The position numbers were made by a program, and so were the translations under genes. 22,160 nt of DNA, taken from positions 1-22,160 of the IMG/VR virus record IMGVR_UViG_3300020183_000510; one strand, written 5' to 3'. Each line of letters opens with the position of its first letter. Position 1 is the first letter of the stretch. Below the pieces are notes generated by a model. The model was not told the origin of the DNA, searched no databases, and saw nothing but the letters and a program-made list of their open reading frames with translations. This DNA is from a virus. Positions 1 to 6,948 of the stretch are shown piece by piece.

Positions 1-6
1 TTGTAA

Positions 7-13
7 CTAAATA
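7..13 (+). promoter_or_regulatory. T4-late-like promoter box CTAAATA
   Basis: CTAAATA matches the late-promoter box seen at several other places in this window and resembles the T4 late consensus TATAAATA. The predicted transcript start, about 6 bases after the box, lies within two bases of the ATG at 21, so the mRNA would have almost no leader. The box lies near the window edge, so its upstream context is unknown. Confidence 0.45.
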
Positions 14-20
14 GTTGACC

Positions 21-176
21 ATGGCTAGCAATTCACGCAAAGGAAAGGGTACTGGTGGACTTCGCACTCTTCGTGCAAGAGAGCGTAAGGATATCGCCTA
101 CCTTAAGAAAGTAAACCGAGTACTGAATTCTGAGAGATGCACCGTGAGCCGTGCAGAGACCAGAGGCAAAGTATGA
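21..176 (+). CDS. small basic protein, 51 aa, unknown function
   Basis: A short open frame begins with ATG shortly after a CTAAATA late box and is closed upstream by an in-frame TAG at 12-14, so it cannot extend left. The product is rich in Arg and Lys (starts MASNSRKGKGTGG, contains RARERKD) and has no membrane segment. No Shine-Dalgarno site is visible, which fits a near-leaderless transcript. Its TGA stop overlaps the ATG of the next gene (ATGA at 173-176), a typical coupled arrangement here and the main support that it is real. I do not recognise the family. Its charge would suit nucleic-acid binding, but that is inference. Confidence 0.5.
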   Translation: MASNSRKGKGTGGLRTLRARERKDIAYLKKVNRVLNSERCTVSRAETRGKV

Positions 177-874
177 AAGCACATAGAATGGCGAAGGTCG
201 CTGATGAGATTGCTCCTCTGTCAGAAACCGTTTATGAAATGAGGATGGCGGATCCTAAGTTGTACGACGCTGCGAGAAAGAGTTTCCCTCCGACATTCGC
301 TGCAAGACTAGGAAAAAGTAGTGAGTGGTACAACGAAACCATCAACAAGATGACAAGAATAATGTTCGATATGTGGGCATCTCAAGGTGGAAGAATGTCG
401 ATGGATCAGTTGGCTAGATCTGCCAAGGTCAAGTTGGGTCTGTTTGGTGAGTCAACAGAAGTTAACGAAGCACCTGTCATGGACATGCCCGTCCAATCGA
501 TGCGTGGGTACAGCCCACAACAGTTTGAGAATAGGTTCCGAGATCTCATGGGAATGCTTGGCTTCTCAAAGGCTCTACCTATCAAGAAGTTCGGATCCTC
601 GTTCTGGGTCTCCTTCACGAACATGCCAAAAGCAAAAGACTTCGCAGTGACTCTTGAGAAACTTCTCAGAAGAAGTGTGAAATCCAACATGAGACTGACG
701 AGAGTCATAGAAATAGATCCTGACGATGAAGCAATTCAAAAGGGGTATGTTCCATCATCAACCCGTGCGGCTGTCGTAGTCAATATGGCAAGCGTAATGG
801 AAAGCGTTCTGATCGATCAAGGATTCCAAGACTTACTTGAATCACTAAACAACTTTCAAATAGAAGGGGAATGA
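173..874 (+). CDS. hypothetical protein, 233 aa, with VNE|A site
   Basis: I chose the ATG at 173, not the in-frame ATG at 137, because it overlaps the previous stop as ATGA and has AGAGG at Shine-Dalgarno distance; the upstream start lies inside the previous gene. No known domain is recognised. The N-terminus contains PLSE|T at residues 15-19. A linker at residues 93-100 reads ESTEVNEA, nearly the same as a linker (ESVEVNEA) in the next gene product. Both fit the (I/L/V)-x-E specificity of T4-type prohead proteases. The sequence after the linker (residues 112-233) looks like a separate alpha/beta domain. It is followed after three bases by the 752-residue gene, so the two are probably co-transcribed and related in job. 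Confidence 0.8.
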   Translation: MKAHRMAKVADEIAPLSETVYEMRMADPKLYDAARKSFPPTFAARLGKSSEWYNETINKMTRIMFDMWASQGGRMSMDQLARSAKVKLGLFGESTEVNEAPVMDMPVQSMRGYSPQQFENRFRDLMGMLGFSKALPIKKFGSSFWVSFTNMPKAKDFAVTLEKLLRRSVKSNMRLTRVIEIDPDDEAIQKGYVPSSTRAAVVVNMASVMESVLIDQGFQDLLESLNNFQIEGE

Positions 875-877
875 GAT

Positions 878-3136
878 ATGTGGCAACATTGGCAACGCAT
901 CATTAAAGAAGAAGCCGAAAAGTACGGTTATGGACAGAAAGAGGAAGTGCATGTATCTGAAGCAACTTCGATCTCCTTACCCTTCTCCTTCATTCGTCAG
1001 CAGCAATGGGAGGAAATGAGATCCAAGTACAAGCCTGGTACGCCTGTCAGCATAACCCTAAAGAACGGCAAGACCGTTCCGGGAATACTTATCCGTATAG
1101 ACAAGTATGATAAAGGGTTTACAATGCAGGGTCATTTGCTCCGTGTCAAGACCGCACATGGTAATGTGAAGATCGAAGATGTGGAGATCAAGAGCGTTCA
1201 ATGGAACGATGATCCTAAGACCAGAATTGGTGAGGAAACAGAGATCGAAGAGGCGAAAGCCCCACGCTTTCCTAAAGGGTTGTTGCTATCAACCAAAGAG
1301 GAAGTTGAAGAAGCATACGCTCCCCTTGACACGAAGGGAATCGTCGGTGCGTTCACCGAGGCAACGAAGAAGAAGCGGTTTGAGTACCGCAATTCAACCG
1401 ATTCATGGGGCAAGAGTCATGGGTTCCCACACGAAGTCTGTGTCTCTTCACCCGGCGGGGGACTTACCCAATGGAGATCAGCGAATGTCAAGGGAACCGT
1501 CTGCTACATTGTTGTCGATGAGGGAGAAGAAGGCAAACCCGTGACAGAGAAGTGGGTAATCCGCAACCATGTCAAGTATGTGAAGGCTGAGAGTGTTGAG
1601 GAGGTTCAGAAGGAAGAGGAAGAGCAGTTGGATGAATTGACTGGTGGCGAGGTGATGATGTATACTATGGCAAGTTTTGTTGCGTTGTATCCTACCATGC
1701 CTCCCATGTTGATCGCTCGGTTCCTTGCGTCCAAGGCTGCTGACAAGTTCAAGGACTTGATCGCCAAAGTCAAGTCCAACAACAGGATTAGCCCATCGGA
1801 AAAGGATACCCTCAAGTCTGCTATCAAGGGAACAAAGGCTGAGAGTGTTGAGGAGGTTCAGAAGGAAGAGGTCTCCGAAGGCGTTCGCATGATGGCGGGT
1901 GTTGAGAAGATGCTCAAGGACGAGGGTCATCCGACGATGGTCGGTTCCCTCCGCAACACCAAGAAGTCGCTTGAGGGTAAGCCCACAGGTAGCGTCATGG
2001 TTCTCACCAAGGAGAAGAGTCCTGAGAGCATGGAGATCAAAATCTATGAGCCAAGCGACTTCGCTTCGATGACGAAGGGTCTCACCAAGAAGGCAGAAGC
2101 CAAGGTTGGTTCCAAGGGCAGTTGGTCGGGCGGCGAAGTTACCGTCATTGCCATCAAGGAAGAGGTCGAGATCAATGAGAGGTTCACTCAACAGAATGCA
2201 CAGATGATCAAGCAGCAGTTGGGTGGAGGAAAGTTCGTTGCCATGACAGGTGCAAAGAATTTCCTGTTCCACAGCAAGGACTCCTATCTTTCCTTCAAGA
2301 TCGGTGGGGGTGCGAAGAATGGAATCAACTACATCAAGATCATCTACAACCAAGGCAAGGATGACTACACGATGGAGTTCTACACCATCCGTGGCATGAA
2401 TCCCGCCACGATGAAGCACCGTGTCGAAGGCGTATATGCGGATCAACTTCGGGAGATCTTTGAAAAGCACACAGGATTCTACACTTCCTTGGGCACGATG
2501 GGTTCACGAAAGGAATCGGTCGAGGTTAACGAAGCCAAGTTCAGCACTAACGATCTGCTCGACTCTATTGAGAGTGCTTACAAGAAGGGTGGACTCAAGG
2601 GAGTCATCCAAGGCGGCAAGAAGTTTGGTCTGATCGATAGAACAACCGTTGATGAACTACTTGACTCTGCCAAGAGTATGTTTGGTGCCGACCTCAAGAA
2701 GGCAGCAACAGAGATTAAGGGATTCCTCAAGCCACAGGACTATGCGAAGTACAAGACCAAAATGGAGAGCGTAGAAGAGAGTGATAATTGGAAGCAGATC
2801 TATGAATCCAAAGCAGATGAAGCAGCAAATCTTGCCAACGAGATTCGCAAAGTGGCGAAGAACAATGGTGTGTCCATTACCGTAGAGAGTAATACCTCTG
2901 TTTCTTTTAGTAAGGACTTCACAAAAGGCAACATGGATGAATTCTTTGCTGCTTATCGTGACTGCGATCAAGTTCGTAGAATGGTCAAATTCAAGAGCAG
3001 AGGAAATGAGTGGGGCTGCGGATCGAGTGGTTTCGGAATCGGCGCACAAGAATGCGTCAAGAGCGGCAAAGTTAGACTGAGTAAGAGTGGTGACGGTGCC
3101 TCATACTTACTCAAGGCACTAAGCAAACGATTCTAA
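878..3136 (+). CDS. 752-aa modular protein, possible polyprotein with repeated linkers
   Basis: The ATG follows AGAAGGGGAATG three bases after the previous stop. The protein is a chain of roughly 80-120-residue modules joined by acidic linkers containing ESVEE or VNEA. Candidate (I/V/L)-x-E sites fall at IIKE 8-11, VSE 26-28, IEE 123-125, VEE 143-145, LDE 251-253, VSE 332-334, INE 432-434, VNE 550-552 and VEE 632-634. Residues about 34-107 look like a small beta barrel of SH3/KOW type. Residues 254-320 contain a hydrophobic stretch (MYTMASFVALYPTMPPML). The module at 435-540 (ending HTGFYTSLGT) and the C-terminal glycine/cysteine-bearing module match no family I can name. In T4, the prohead protease gp21 cuts after (L/I)-x-E. 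I infer that the product is cut into small virion peptides. It could instead be one intact structural protein. Confidence 0.85.
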   Translation: MWQHWQRIIKEEAEKYGYGQKEEVHVSEATSISLPFSFIRQQQWEEMRSKYKPGTPVSITLKNGKTVPGILIRIDKYDKGFTMQGHLLRVKTAHGNVKIEDVEIKSVQWNDDPKTRIGEETEIEEAKAPRFPKGLLLSTKEEVEEAYAPLDTKGIVGAFTEATKKKRFEYRNSTDSWGKSHGFPHEVCVSSPGGGLTQWRSANVKGTVCYIVVDEGEEGKPVTEKWVIRNHVKYVKAESVEEVQKEEEEQLDELTGGEVMMYTMASFVALYPTMPPMLIARFLASKAADKFKDLIAKVKSNNRISPSEKDTLKSAIKGTKAESVEEVQKEEVSEGVRMMAGVEKMLKDEGHPTMVGSLRNTKKSLEGKPTGSVMVLTKEKSPESMEIKIYEPSDFASMTKGLTKKAEAKVGSKGSWSGGEVTVIAIKEEVEINERFTQQNAQMIKQQLGGGKFVAMTGAKNFLFHSKDSYLSFKIGGGAKNGINYIKIIYNQGKDDYTMEFYTIRGMNPATMKHRVEGVYADQLREIFEKHTGFYTSLGTMGSRKESVEVNEAKFSTNDLLDSIESAYKKGGLKGVIQGGKKFGLIDRTTVDELLDSAKSMFGADLKKAATEIKGFLKPQDYAKYKTKMESVEESDNWKQIYESKADEAANLANEIRKVAKNNGVSITVESNTSVSFSKDFTKGNMDEFFAAYRDCDQVRRMVKFKSRGNEWGCGSSGFGIGAQECVKSGKVRLSKSGDGASYLLKALSKRF
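1583..1618 (+). repeat. 36-bp direct repeat, copy 1
   Basis: An exact 36-base match to 1835-1870, beginning AAGGCTGAGAG and ending GAAGGAAGAG. It encodes the linker KAESVEEVQKEE in the 752-aa protein. The copies are 252 bp apart (84 codons), so both are read in the same frame and enclose one complete module. Identity at every base, including third codon positions, points to recent duplication or recombination, not selection on protein alone. Confidence 0.9.
1835..1870 (+). repeat. 36-bp direct repeat, copy 2
   Basis: Second copy of the linker-coding repeat, identical to 1583-1618. Recombination between the two would delete or duplicate the enclosed 84-codon module without a frameshift. Confidence 0.9.
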
Positions 3137-3168
3137 TCGAATCAGGAACAGGAATTTCGAAGAACTTC

Positions 3169-3197
3169 TTGACACGCCCCGCAAGGGGCGTTATCCT
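3169..3197 (+). promoter_or_regulatory. sigma70-like promoter with hairpin in spacer
   Basis: TTGACA at 3169-3174 is followed after 17 bp by TATCCT at 3192-3197. The spacer holds the perfect stem-loop CGCCCC-GCAA-GGGGCG. The predicted start near 3204 gives a leader of about 58 nt before the ATG at 3262. The -10 match is only 4 of 6, so this is a moderate call. Confidence 0.5.
3175..3190 (+). terminator. hairpin, possible terminator after the 752-aa gene
   Basis: A six-bp GC stem (CGCCCC/GGGGCG) with a GCAA tetraloop is followed by TTATCCTTT. The T run is weak, so termination may be partial. It lies 39 bp after the stop of the upstream gene, a natural terminator position, and also inside a promoter spacer. 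Confidence 0.5.
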
Positions 3198-3211
3198 TTA
3201 CACAATCCTCG

Positions 3212-3245
3212 GTGCGACCTTCCCTCATGCGACGGGGGTTCGCAC
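3212..3245 (+). other. leader hairpin upstream of small membrane protein gene
   Basis: GTGCGA at 3212-3217 pairs with TCGCAC at 3240-3245, and inner C-rich and G-rich stretches extend the stem. It would lie in the 5' leader of a transcript starting near 3204. It leaves the AAAGG before the ATG free, so any regulatory role is open. No T run follows, so it does not look like a terminator. Confidence 0.35.
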
Positions 3246-3261
3246 ACCAAGAAAGGCAGAC

Positions 3262-3492
3262 ATGAAATACAAAAAGCCCACAATCATCGTCGCATTCTTC
3301 CTTACTGCAATCACAACTCTCGCTCTTTCAATTGGACTCAATCTGGCATGGTTCGCCCTCTATGAGTTCACGAAGGACAGTCTCTCCCTTTCGTACTTCC
3401 GAACATCTTGTTTGATCGGGGGGCTGATTTGGTTTGTGGTCATGGCTCGTAATACTCCCAAGATCTTGAACGATTTTGAGAGCAATCAATAA
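3262..3492 (+). CDS. small membrane protein, 76 aa, two TM segments
   Basis: The frame is open from 3169, but I chose the ATG at 3262 because GAAAGG precedes it and the upstream part runs through structured leader sequence. The protein starts MKYKKPT and has two hydrophobic segments at about residues 8-30 (VAFFLTAITTLALSIGLNLA) and 50-66 (TSCLIGGLIWFVVMA), separated by a charged loop, giving a hairpin-type inner-membrane topology. No family is recognised. Small two-TM phage proteins include holins, antiholins and superinfection-exclusion proteins, but nothing here decides between them. It has a sigma70-like promoter and structured leader, unlike the late genes on both sides. Confidence 0.7.
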   Translation: MKYKKPTIIVAFFLTAITTLALSIGLNLAWFALYEFTKDSLSLSYFRTSCLIGGLIWFVVMARNTPKILNDFESNQ

Positions 3493-3495
3493 ATA
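3489..3495 (+). promoter_or_regulatory. T4-late-like promoter box ATAAATA
   Basis: ATAAATA contains the TAA stop codon (3490-3492) of the upstream gene. The predicted start near 3501 gives a 13-nt leader with GAAAGGAAA before the ATG at 3514. Unlike several other late boxes in this window, this one leaves room for a Shine-Dalgarno site. Confidence 0.6.
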
Positions 3496-3513
3496 CACCG
3501 AAAGGAAATATAC

Positions 3514-4005
3514 ATGAGTGACAGTAGAGTTCTACTTACTACGCCAGCATCGCCTATTTATCACAACTCTGAACCGACAGATACAACAGACATTGAAGTT
3601 CAAAATCGATGGAAAGGCAAGTGCCTTGAAGAGTTCTATGATATTAGAGGGGCAGGCCAAGAGACCACTCAAGACGGAGTTCAAACGAAACAGGAACTTG
3701 TTAGATCAATTCTTGTTTGGGATGCTAATAGCAAAGCCCCTGCTATTTTCATGGATGGAGTCTGGACAAACTATGGTTACACCAGAGATGCCTTAATTGT
3801 GCCCGGTACGAGTGACCAAATTCGTGCAGAGTTTGACGATTGGTACAGCAAAAATCCAAACAATTCGATTCGATCAAACACATGGAATGTTCAAGTTGAT
3901 CCGAAGATTGGTACTGTCGAGGATGCAAAGAAAGAAATACATGGAATCTTTGCAAACTACCTGACAGAAATTGCATCCTCTGTCACATCTTCCGTGGTGC
4001 TATAA
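3514..4005 (+). CDS. hypothetical late protein, 163 aa
   Basis: The ATG is preceded by GAAAGGAAA and an ATAAATA late box. The product is soluble, with no signal peptide or membrane segment. It is rich in Trp, Thr and Asp, with stretches such as SILVWDANSKAPAIFMDGVW that suggest beta structure. No domain is recognised and no capsid-targeting-like N-terminus is visible, which sets it apart from the next genes. A late promoter and a following stem-loop suggest a single-gene late unit, possibly a virion protein (inference). Confidence 0.75.
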   Translation: MSDSRVLLTTPASPIYHNSEPTDTTDIEVQNRWKGKCLEEFYDIRGAGQETTQDGVQTKQELVRSILVWDANSKAPAIFMDGVWTNYGYTRDALIVPGTSDQIRAEFDDWYSKNPNNSIRSNTWNVQVDPKIGTVEDAKKEIHGIFANYLTEIASSVTSSVVL

Positions 4006-4043
4006 ACATAGCAAACAAATACATCGACCTTGGCAAGGGGCGG

Positions 4044-4057
4044 GAGGGGAAACCCTC
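4044..4057 (+). terminator. GAAA-tetraloop hairpin, possible terminator
   Basis: GAGGG-GAAA-CCCTC forms a compact stem-loop 38 bp after the upstream stop, followed by TCGCTTTC. It lies just before the late box at 4073, so it may separate the two late units. The T tract is poor. Confidence 0.4.
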
Positions 4058-4072
4058 TCGCTTTCAATATGG

Positions 4073-4079
4073 CTAAATA
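4073..4079 (+). promoter_or_regulatory. T4-late-like promoter box CTAAATA
   Basis: CTAAATA in GGCTAAATACTCCC. The last A taken as -6 places +1 at 4085, the G of a GTG codon that opens a frame starting MISFRQHINE. This predicts a leaderless mRNA and helps choose that start. Confidence 0.65.
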
Positions 4080-4084
4080 CTCCC

Positions 4085-4372
4085 GTGATATCATTTCGTC
4101 AACACATCAATGAGAATAGCACAGCGAATATGCTCTACTTAAGTGGTGGAGCAGGATTTGCTTTGGATAGAGTTGCATCTAATTTTGATGTTGAGGACTA
4201 TCCAGAGAAGAAGAAATCGATGAAACCTTGGGAAGTTGAAAACGCTGATTTGGCAAATAAGAGAAGAGAGTTCATTATGAACTGGATGAAAGCGGTCTCT
4301 GCAAACAAAGAAGAGGCAGTCAATTCAAAGAGTTTACCAAAAACACCAGCATGGCAGTCGAGGACAAGATGA
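4085..4372 (+). CDS. possible internal virion protein, 95 aa, capsid-targeting-like N-terminus
   Basis: The frame is open further upstream, but GTG at 4085 sits on the predicted +1 of a late promoter and gives the N-terminus MISFRQHINE|NST. This resembles the next gene's start (MKSFKSYITE) and, from memory, the T4 internal-protein capsid-targeting peptide MKTYQEFIAE, cut by gp21 after I-x-E. The first downstream ATG (4130) has no Shine-Dalgarno site and would lose this motif. The rest is soluble and Lys-rich with no recognised domain. The end overlaps the next start as ATGA. Packaging into the head is inference. Confidence 0.65.
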   Translation: MISFRQHINENSTANMLYLSGGAGFALDRVASNFDVEDYPEKKKSMKPWEVENADLANKRREFIMNWMKAVSANKEEAVNSKSLPKTPAWQSRTR

Positions 4373-5286
4373 AGTCATTCAAGTCTTACATCACGGAGAA
4401 ACATGATGGAGATGGAGATTGTATGCAGGCGGCTGCAAATCTCATGATGCGGTTCTACACCGATTTCTTTGGTCCTAAGATGAAAGCCAAGGGTAGCCCT
4501 CTTCTAGTACACTCTCTGGTATATGGTCAAGGAAAAATTAAAGGGTATAGATTCCCTCATGCTTGGGTTGAGGATGGAGACACAGTTTATGACTACTCAA
4601 ATGGACGGAAAGTTGAGATGAGTAGAGCGGTGTACTATGCAATCGGTAAGATTGATCCGAAGGAAAAGGGTGCTTACAAGAGATATGCTTTCTCAGACAT
4701 GAAAAAGAAAATGATGTCCACAGGTCACTATGGACCTTGGGAATTAGATGAAACTCTTGAGGAATCAAGAGGCATCATCACAAACAGAAAGCAAATAGGT
4801 AAGCGTCGTAAAAGTGTTTCCACAGAAATACTACGGGCAATCAGAGAGTCATTGGGTGAAGGAATCGTAAGTGACCGTCCCACCACGGGTGCATACGCAG
4901 GCACACGCACGGGGGCGCAGGCGCACACGCCCGTGACATGGAACGATCTAAAGAGACTTGAGTCTGTATTGGACAACATGTTTCGTGCGGCGAAACTTGA
5001 TATAGCATTCACACGACACTTCTGGGAACGAATCAACGGTAGCCGTGGATATGGTGGTACAGTTAGCATTCCAGAAATCCAAGATGCGTTCCGTAAGACA
5101 TACCAAAAGTATGCACAACAGATCAGTACACATCCAGTCGATTGGAAGGCAATCATCAATGATGTGAGTAAGGATTTGAATATGCCTTTCACTCTGGATT
5201 GGCAAGGTAGCATGAAGAAGATGGTCATGGTTACAGCGATGAAGAAACCAGACTTTAAGAGTTCAGATCCAAAACTAAAGGTTTAA
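4369..5286 (+). CDS. two-domain protein, 305 aa: Cys-His-Asp hydrolase-like plus conserved C-terminal domain
   Basis: I chose ATG 4369 over in-frame ATG 4351 because GAGGA lies at Shine-Dalgarno distance and it overlaps the previous stop. The N-terminus MKSFKSYITE|K looks like a T4-type capsid-targeting sequence. Residues 15-128 hold Cys18 (GDCMQAAANL), His64 (PHAWVEDG) and Asp75 (YDYSNG), an arrangement like papain/NlpC/transglutaminase-type hydrolases; this is a motif-level reading. Two more (L)xE sites (LEE 130-132, LGE 162-164) and a GC-rich repeat-coded linker at about 172-190 separate a second domain (191-305) that ends in FKSSDPKLKV, a type of ending I recall from other T4-like phage proteins. 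It may be a virion-packaged effector (inference). Confidence 0.75.
   Translation: MKSFKSYITEKHDGDGDCMQAAANLMMRFYTDFFGPKMKAKGSPLLVHSLVYGQGKIKGYRFPHAWVEDGDTVYDYSNGRKVEMSRAVYYAIGKIDPKEKGAYKRYAFSDMKKKMMSTGHYGPWELDETLEESRGIITNRKQIGKRRKSVSTEILRAIRESLGEGIVSDRPTTGAYAGTRTGAQAHTPVTWNDLKRLESVLDNMFRAAKLDIAFTRHFWERINGSRGYGGTVSIPEIQDAFRKTYQKYAQQISTHPVDWKAIINDVSKDLNMPFTLDWQGSMKKMVMVTAMKKPDFKSSDPKLKV
4886..4935 (-). repeat. GC-rich linker repeat, inverted relative to 21911-22048
   Basis: Fifty GC-rich bases encode the interdomain linker. The reverse complement shares an exact 18-base word (CCCGTGCGTGTGCCTGCG) and a 16-base word (GTGTGCGCCTGCGCCC) with the tandem repeat in the lysozyme-like gene at 21.9-22.0 kb. 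Composition is sharply different from the surrounding coding sequence. Confidence 0.75.
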
Positions 5287-5296
5287 GGGGAAGAAG

Positions 5297-6301
5297 ATGT
5301 CGAAGACATATGATAAATTCAGACAATACTTGGAAGAGAAGTTGCTCATCCTCGGAGGAGGAAAGAAGTACGGTCAAGCAGTCATACTTTCGGGTGGAGC
5401 AGGATCGGGAAAGTCATACGCCACGAATCACTTCATTCAGGGAGAGAACTACAAGATCTTGAATGTCGATGATCTAAAAGATCTCGTACTCAAGTTATCG
5501 AAGTCCTCTCAGAGAGTGGGACTCAGCACACAGATGCAACTTCTGCTTCCTCAGGTTTCGAAACTTGATATGAGAAATCCTGAGGACACATCCAAATTAC
5601 ATCAACTCATGAGAGACTTTGACCCCAAGGAGAAAAGAATCTCACAGATACTATTCAATCCAGGTGGTACTAGATCTTACATGCCAAACTTGATGTTCGA
5701 CTGCACTCTCAAGTCACAGGGAGATGCATACTGGATTGTTGGTACACTTCGGGCTGCTGGTTATAAACCTGAGGACATTCACATCGTTTGGATTTTGACT
5801 GACTATAAGATTGCTCTCCGACAGAATTATAACAGAGGAAGAAGGGTCTTTAATGACATTCTTCTCGATACACATCTTGGTGCAAGGATGACCATGACCG
5901 ACTTGGTATTCAAGGACTATGGTAAACTCAACATCAATGGTGACTTGGCAGTTATCGTGGGTGGACCTCAACAGAAGTATGGAAATATGTCTTGGCAGAC
6001 AGCAGGAAGTACAATGATAAAGAGTGGTGGACAGGTTCTCCCTGTTCACTTAGATAAGAATGGTAATCCTATGAAACCAGGTTTCACAGGGAAGGCATAT
6101 GGGCAAACTGCTCCTGCTCCAGCAGAGTGGGCAAAGGACTTCACTTACTTCAGATTGAAGAAGGCTGGAAAGCAAGGAATAGACGATTCACAGATAGAAA
6201 GAATAAATTGGTTCATGAGTCTATTGGCACCGTTTGGAGATAGGAATGCAATAGCGAGCGATCTGTCGAAAATGTATCCTGAAACCAGCAAATCTAAGTG
6301 A
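5297..6301 (+). CDS. P-loop kinase / zeta-toxin-like protein, 334 aa
   Basis: The ATG follows AAGGGGAAGA. The N-terminus MSKTYDKFRQYLEE|K again resembles a capsid-targeting peptide with an L-x-E site at 12-14. A Walker A motif GGAGSGKS lies at 33-40, followed by NVDDLKD (56-61) where zeta-toxin-like kinases have an acidic catalytic residue. A later FDCTLKS (132-138), a strand-like IHIVWILTD and an Arg-rich segment RQNYNRGRR (173-181) resemble the substrate and lid regions of zeta-type and polynucleotide-kinase-type phosphotransferases. The C-terminal 110 residues are unassigned. It lies within the run of capsid-targeting-like genes, so it may be a packaged kinase or ATPase acting early in infection (inference). 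Substrate is unknown. Confidence 0.75.
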   Translation: MSKTYDKFRQYLEEKLLILGGGKKYGQAVILSGGAGSGKSYATNHFIQGENYKILNVDDLKDLVLKLSKSSQRVGLSTQMQLLLPQVSKLDMRNPEDTSKLHQLMRDFDPKEKRISQILFNPGGTRSYMPNLMFDCTLKSQGDAYWIVGTLRAAGYKPEDIHIVWILTDYKIALRQNYNRGRRVFNDILLDTHLGARMTMTDLVFKDYGKLNINGDLAVIVGGPQQKYGNMSWQTAGSTMIKSGGQVLPVHLDKNGNPMKPGFTGKAYGQTAPAPAEWAKDFTYFRLKKAGKQGIDDSQIERINWFMSLLAPFGDRNAIASDLSKMYPETSKSK

Positions 6302-6342
6302 TATTCATTTGAACATAGCAAACAATGGAGTAAACTATCAGC

Positions 6343-6948
6343 ATGAACAACCAAAATCTCTACTCTCTACTTGAAGCAAATAGCAAACTAGCCCGTGAGA
6401 GGAAAGAACTCATTCGACTCATTCGAATTCTCAACAAGACAATCACAGAGTTGTCTGTTGCTGCCGAACTGTATGGTGAGGGAATGTCAATTGAGGCTCA
6501 CAAGTACAAGAGTATTCCCAAGGGGTTCATCAATGCGATGATGGAGAATCGCAAGATGGTTGAAGATGTGACGAAGATGAGCAAGCAAAGTGTTGCAACC
6601 GTAGAGAAGAGTATGGTTGAGAGATCGGGTGGAGTTGACGATCAACTCATGGGGAATGCTTACTTCGAATCTCTCATCGAGGAGATGAATCGGCTCAAGA
6701 ACAATTCCATCAAGAACAACTACATGAACCAACTATGGTTCGAAGGTTACATGGGAGCCGATGGTAACTGGAAGTTCAAGAAGGTCAACAAGAATCCAAA
6801 GGACATCAACAAGGCATTTGGTGATGATCTAAACAAGTATCTGACTGATGCAATCAATCAGATGTTCAATCAGATGGATAACAAGCCTGATGATGAACCG
6901 CATCACGATGATCGTGACTACTATCTTGGAGAACCTGACGAGGGATGA
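6343..6948 (+). CDS. hypothetical protein, 201 aa, helical, LLE|A site near N-terminus
   Basis: The ATG has TGGAG upstream. The N-terminus is MNNQNLYSLLE|A, with an L-x-E site at residues 9-11. Residues 12-130 are strongly helical with many Lys and Glu (for example KLARERKELIRLIRILNK), likely coiled coil. The C-terminus is acidic and His/Asp-rich (DDEPHHDDRDYY). No domain is recognised. It is coupled to the next gene through an ATGA overlap. A head-internal or scaffold-like role would suit the composition and the site, but this is inference. Confidence 0.75.
   Translation: MNNQNLYSLLEANSKLARERKELIRLIRILNKTITELSVAAELYGEGMSIEAHKYKSIPKGFINAMMENRKMVEDVTKMSKQSVATVEKSMVERSGGVDDQLMGNAYFESLIEEMNRLKNNSIKNNYMNQLWFEGYMGADGNWKFKKVNKNPKDINKAFGDDLNKYLTDAINQMFNQMDNKPDDEPHHDDRDYYLGEPDEG

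Noticed and set aside
1478-2470. 330-aa minus-strand frame
   Set aside because: It is the antisense shadow of the 752-aa gene; Leu/His-rich composition, no RBS, opposite to all genes in the window.
3212-3250. Possible tRNA remnant (GGGGGTTCGCACACC)
   Set aside because: No anticodon or acceptor arm can be drawn; it is better explained as a leader hairpin.
4351-4368. Earlier ATG (MAVEDK) for the two-domain protein
   Set aside because: No Shine-Dalgarno site; the ATG at 4369 has GAGGA, overlaps the previous stop and gives the MKSFKSYITE N-terminus.
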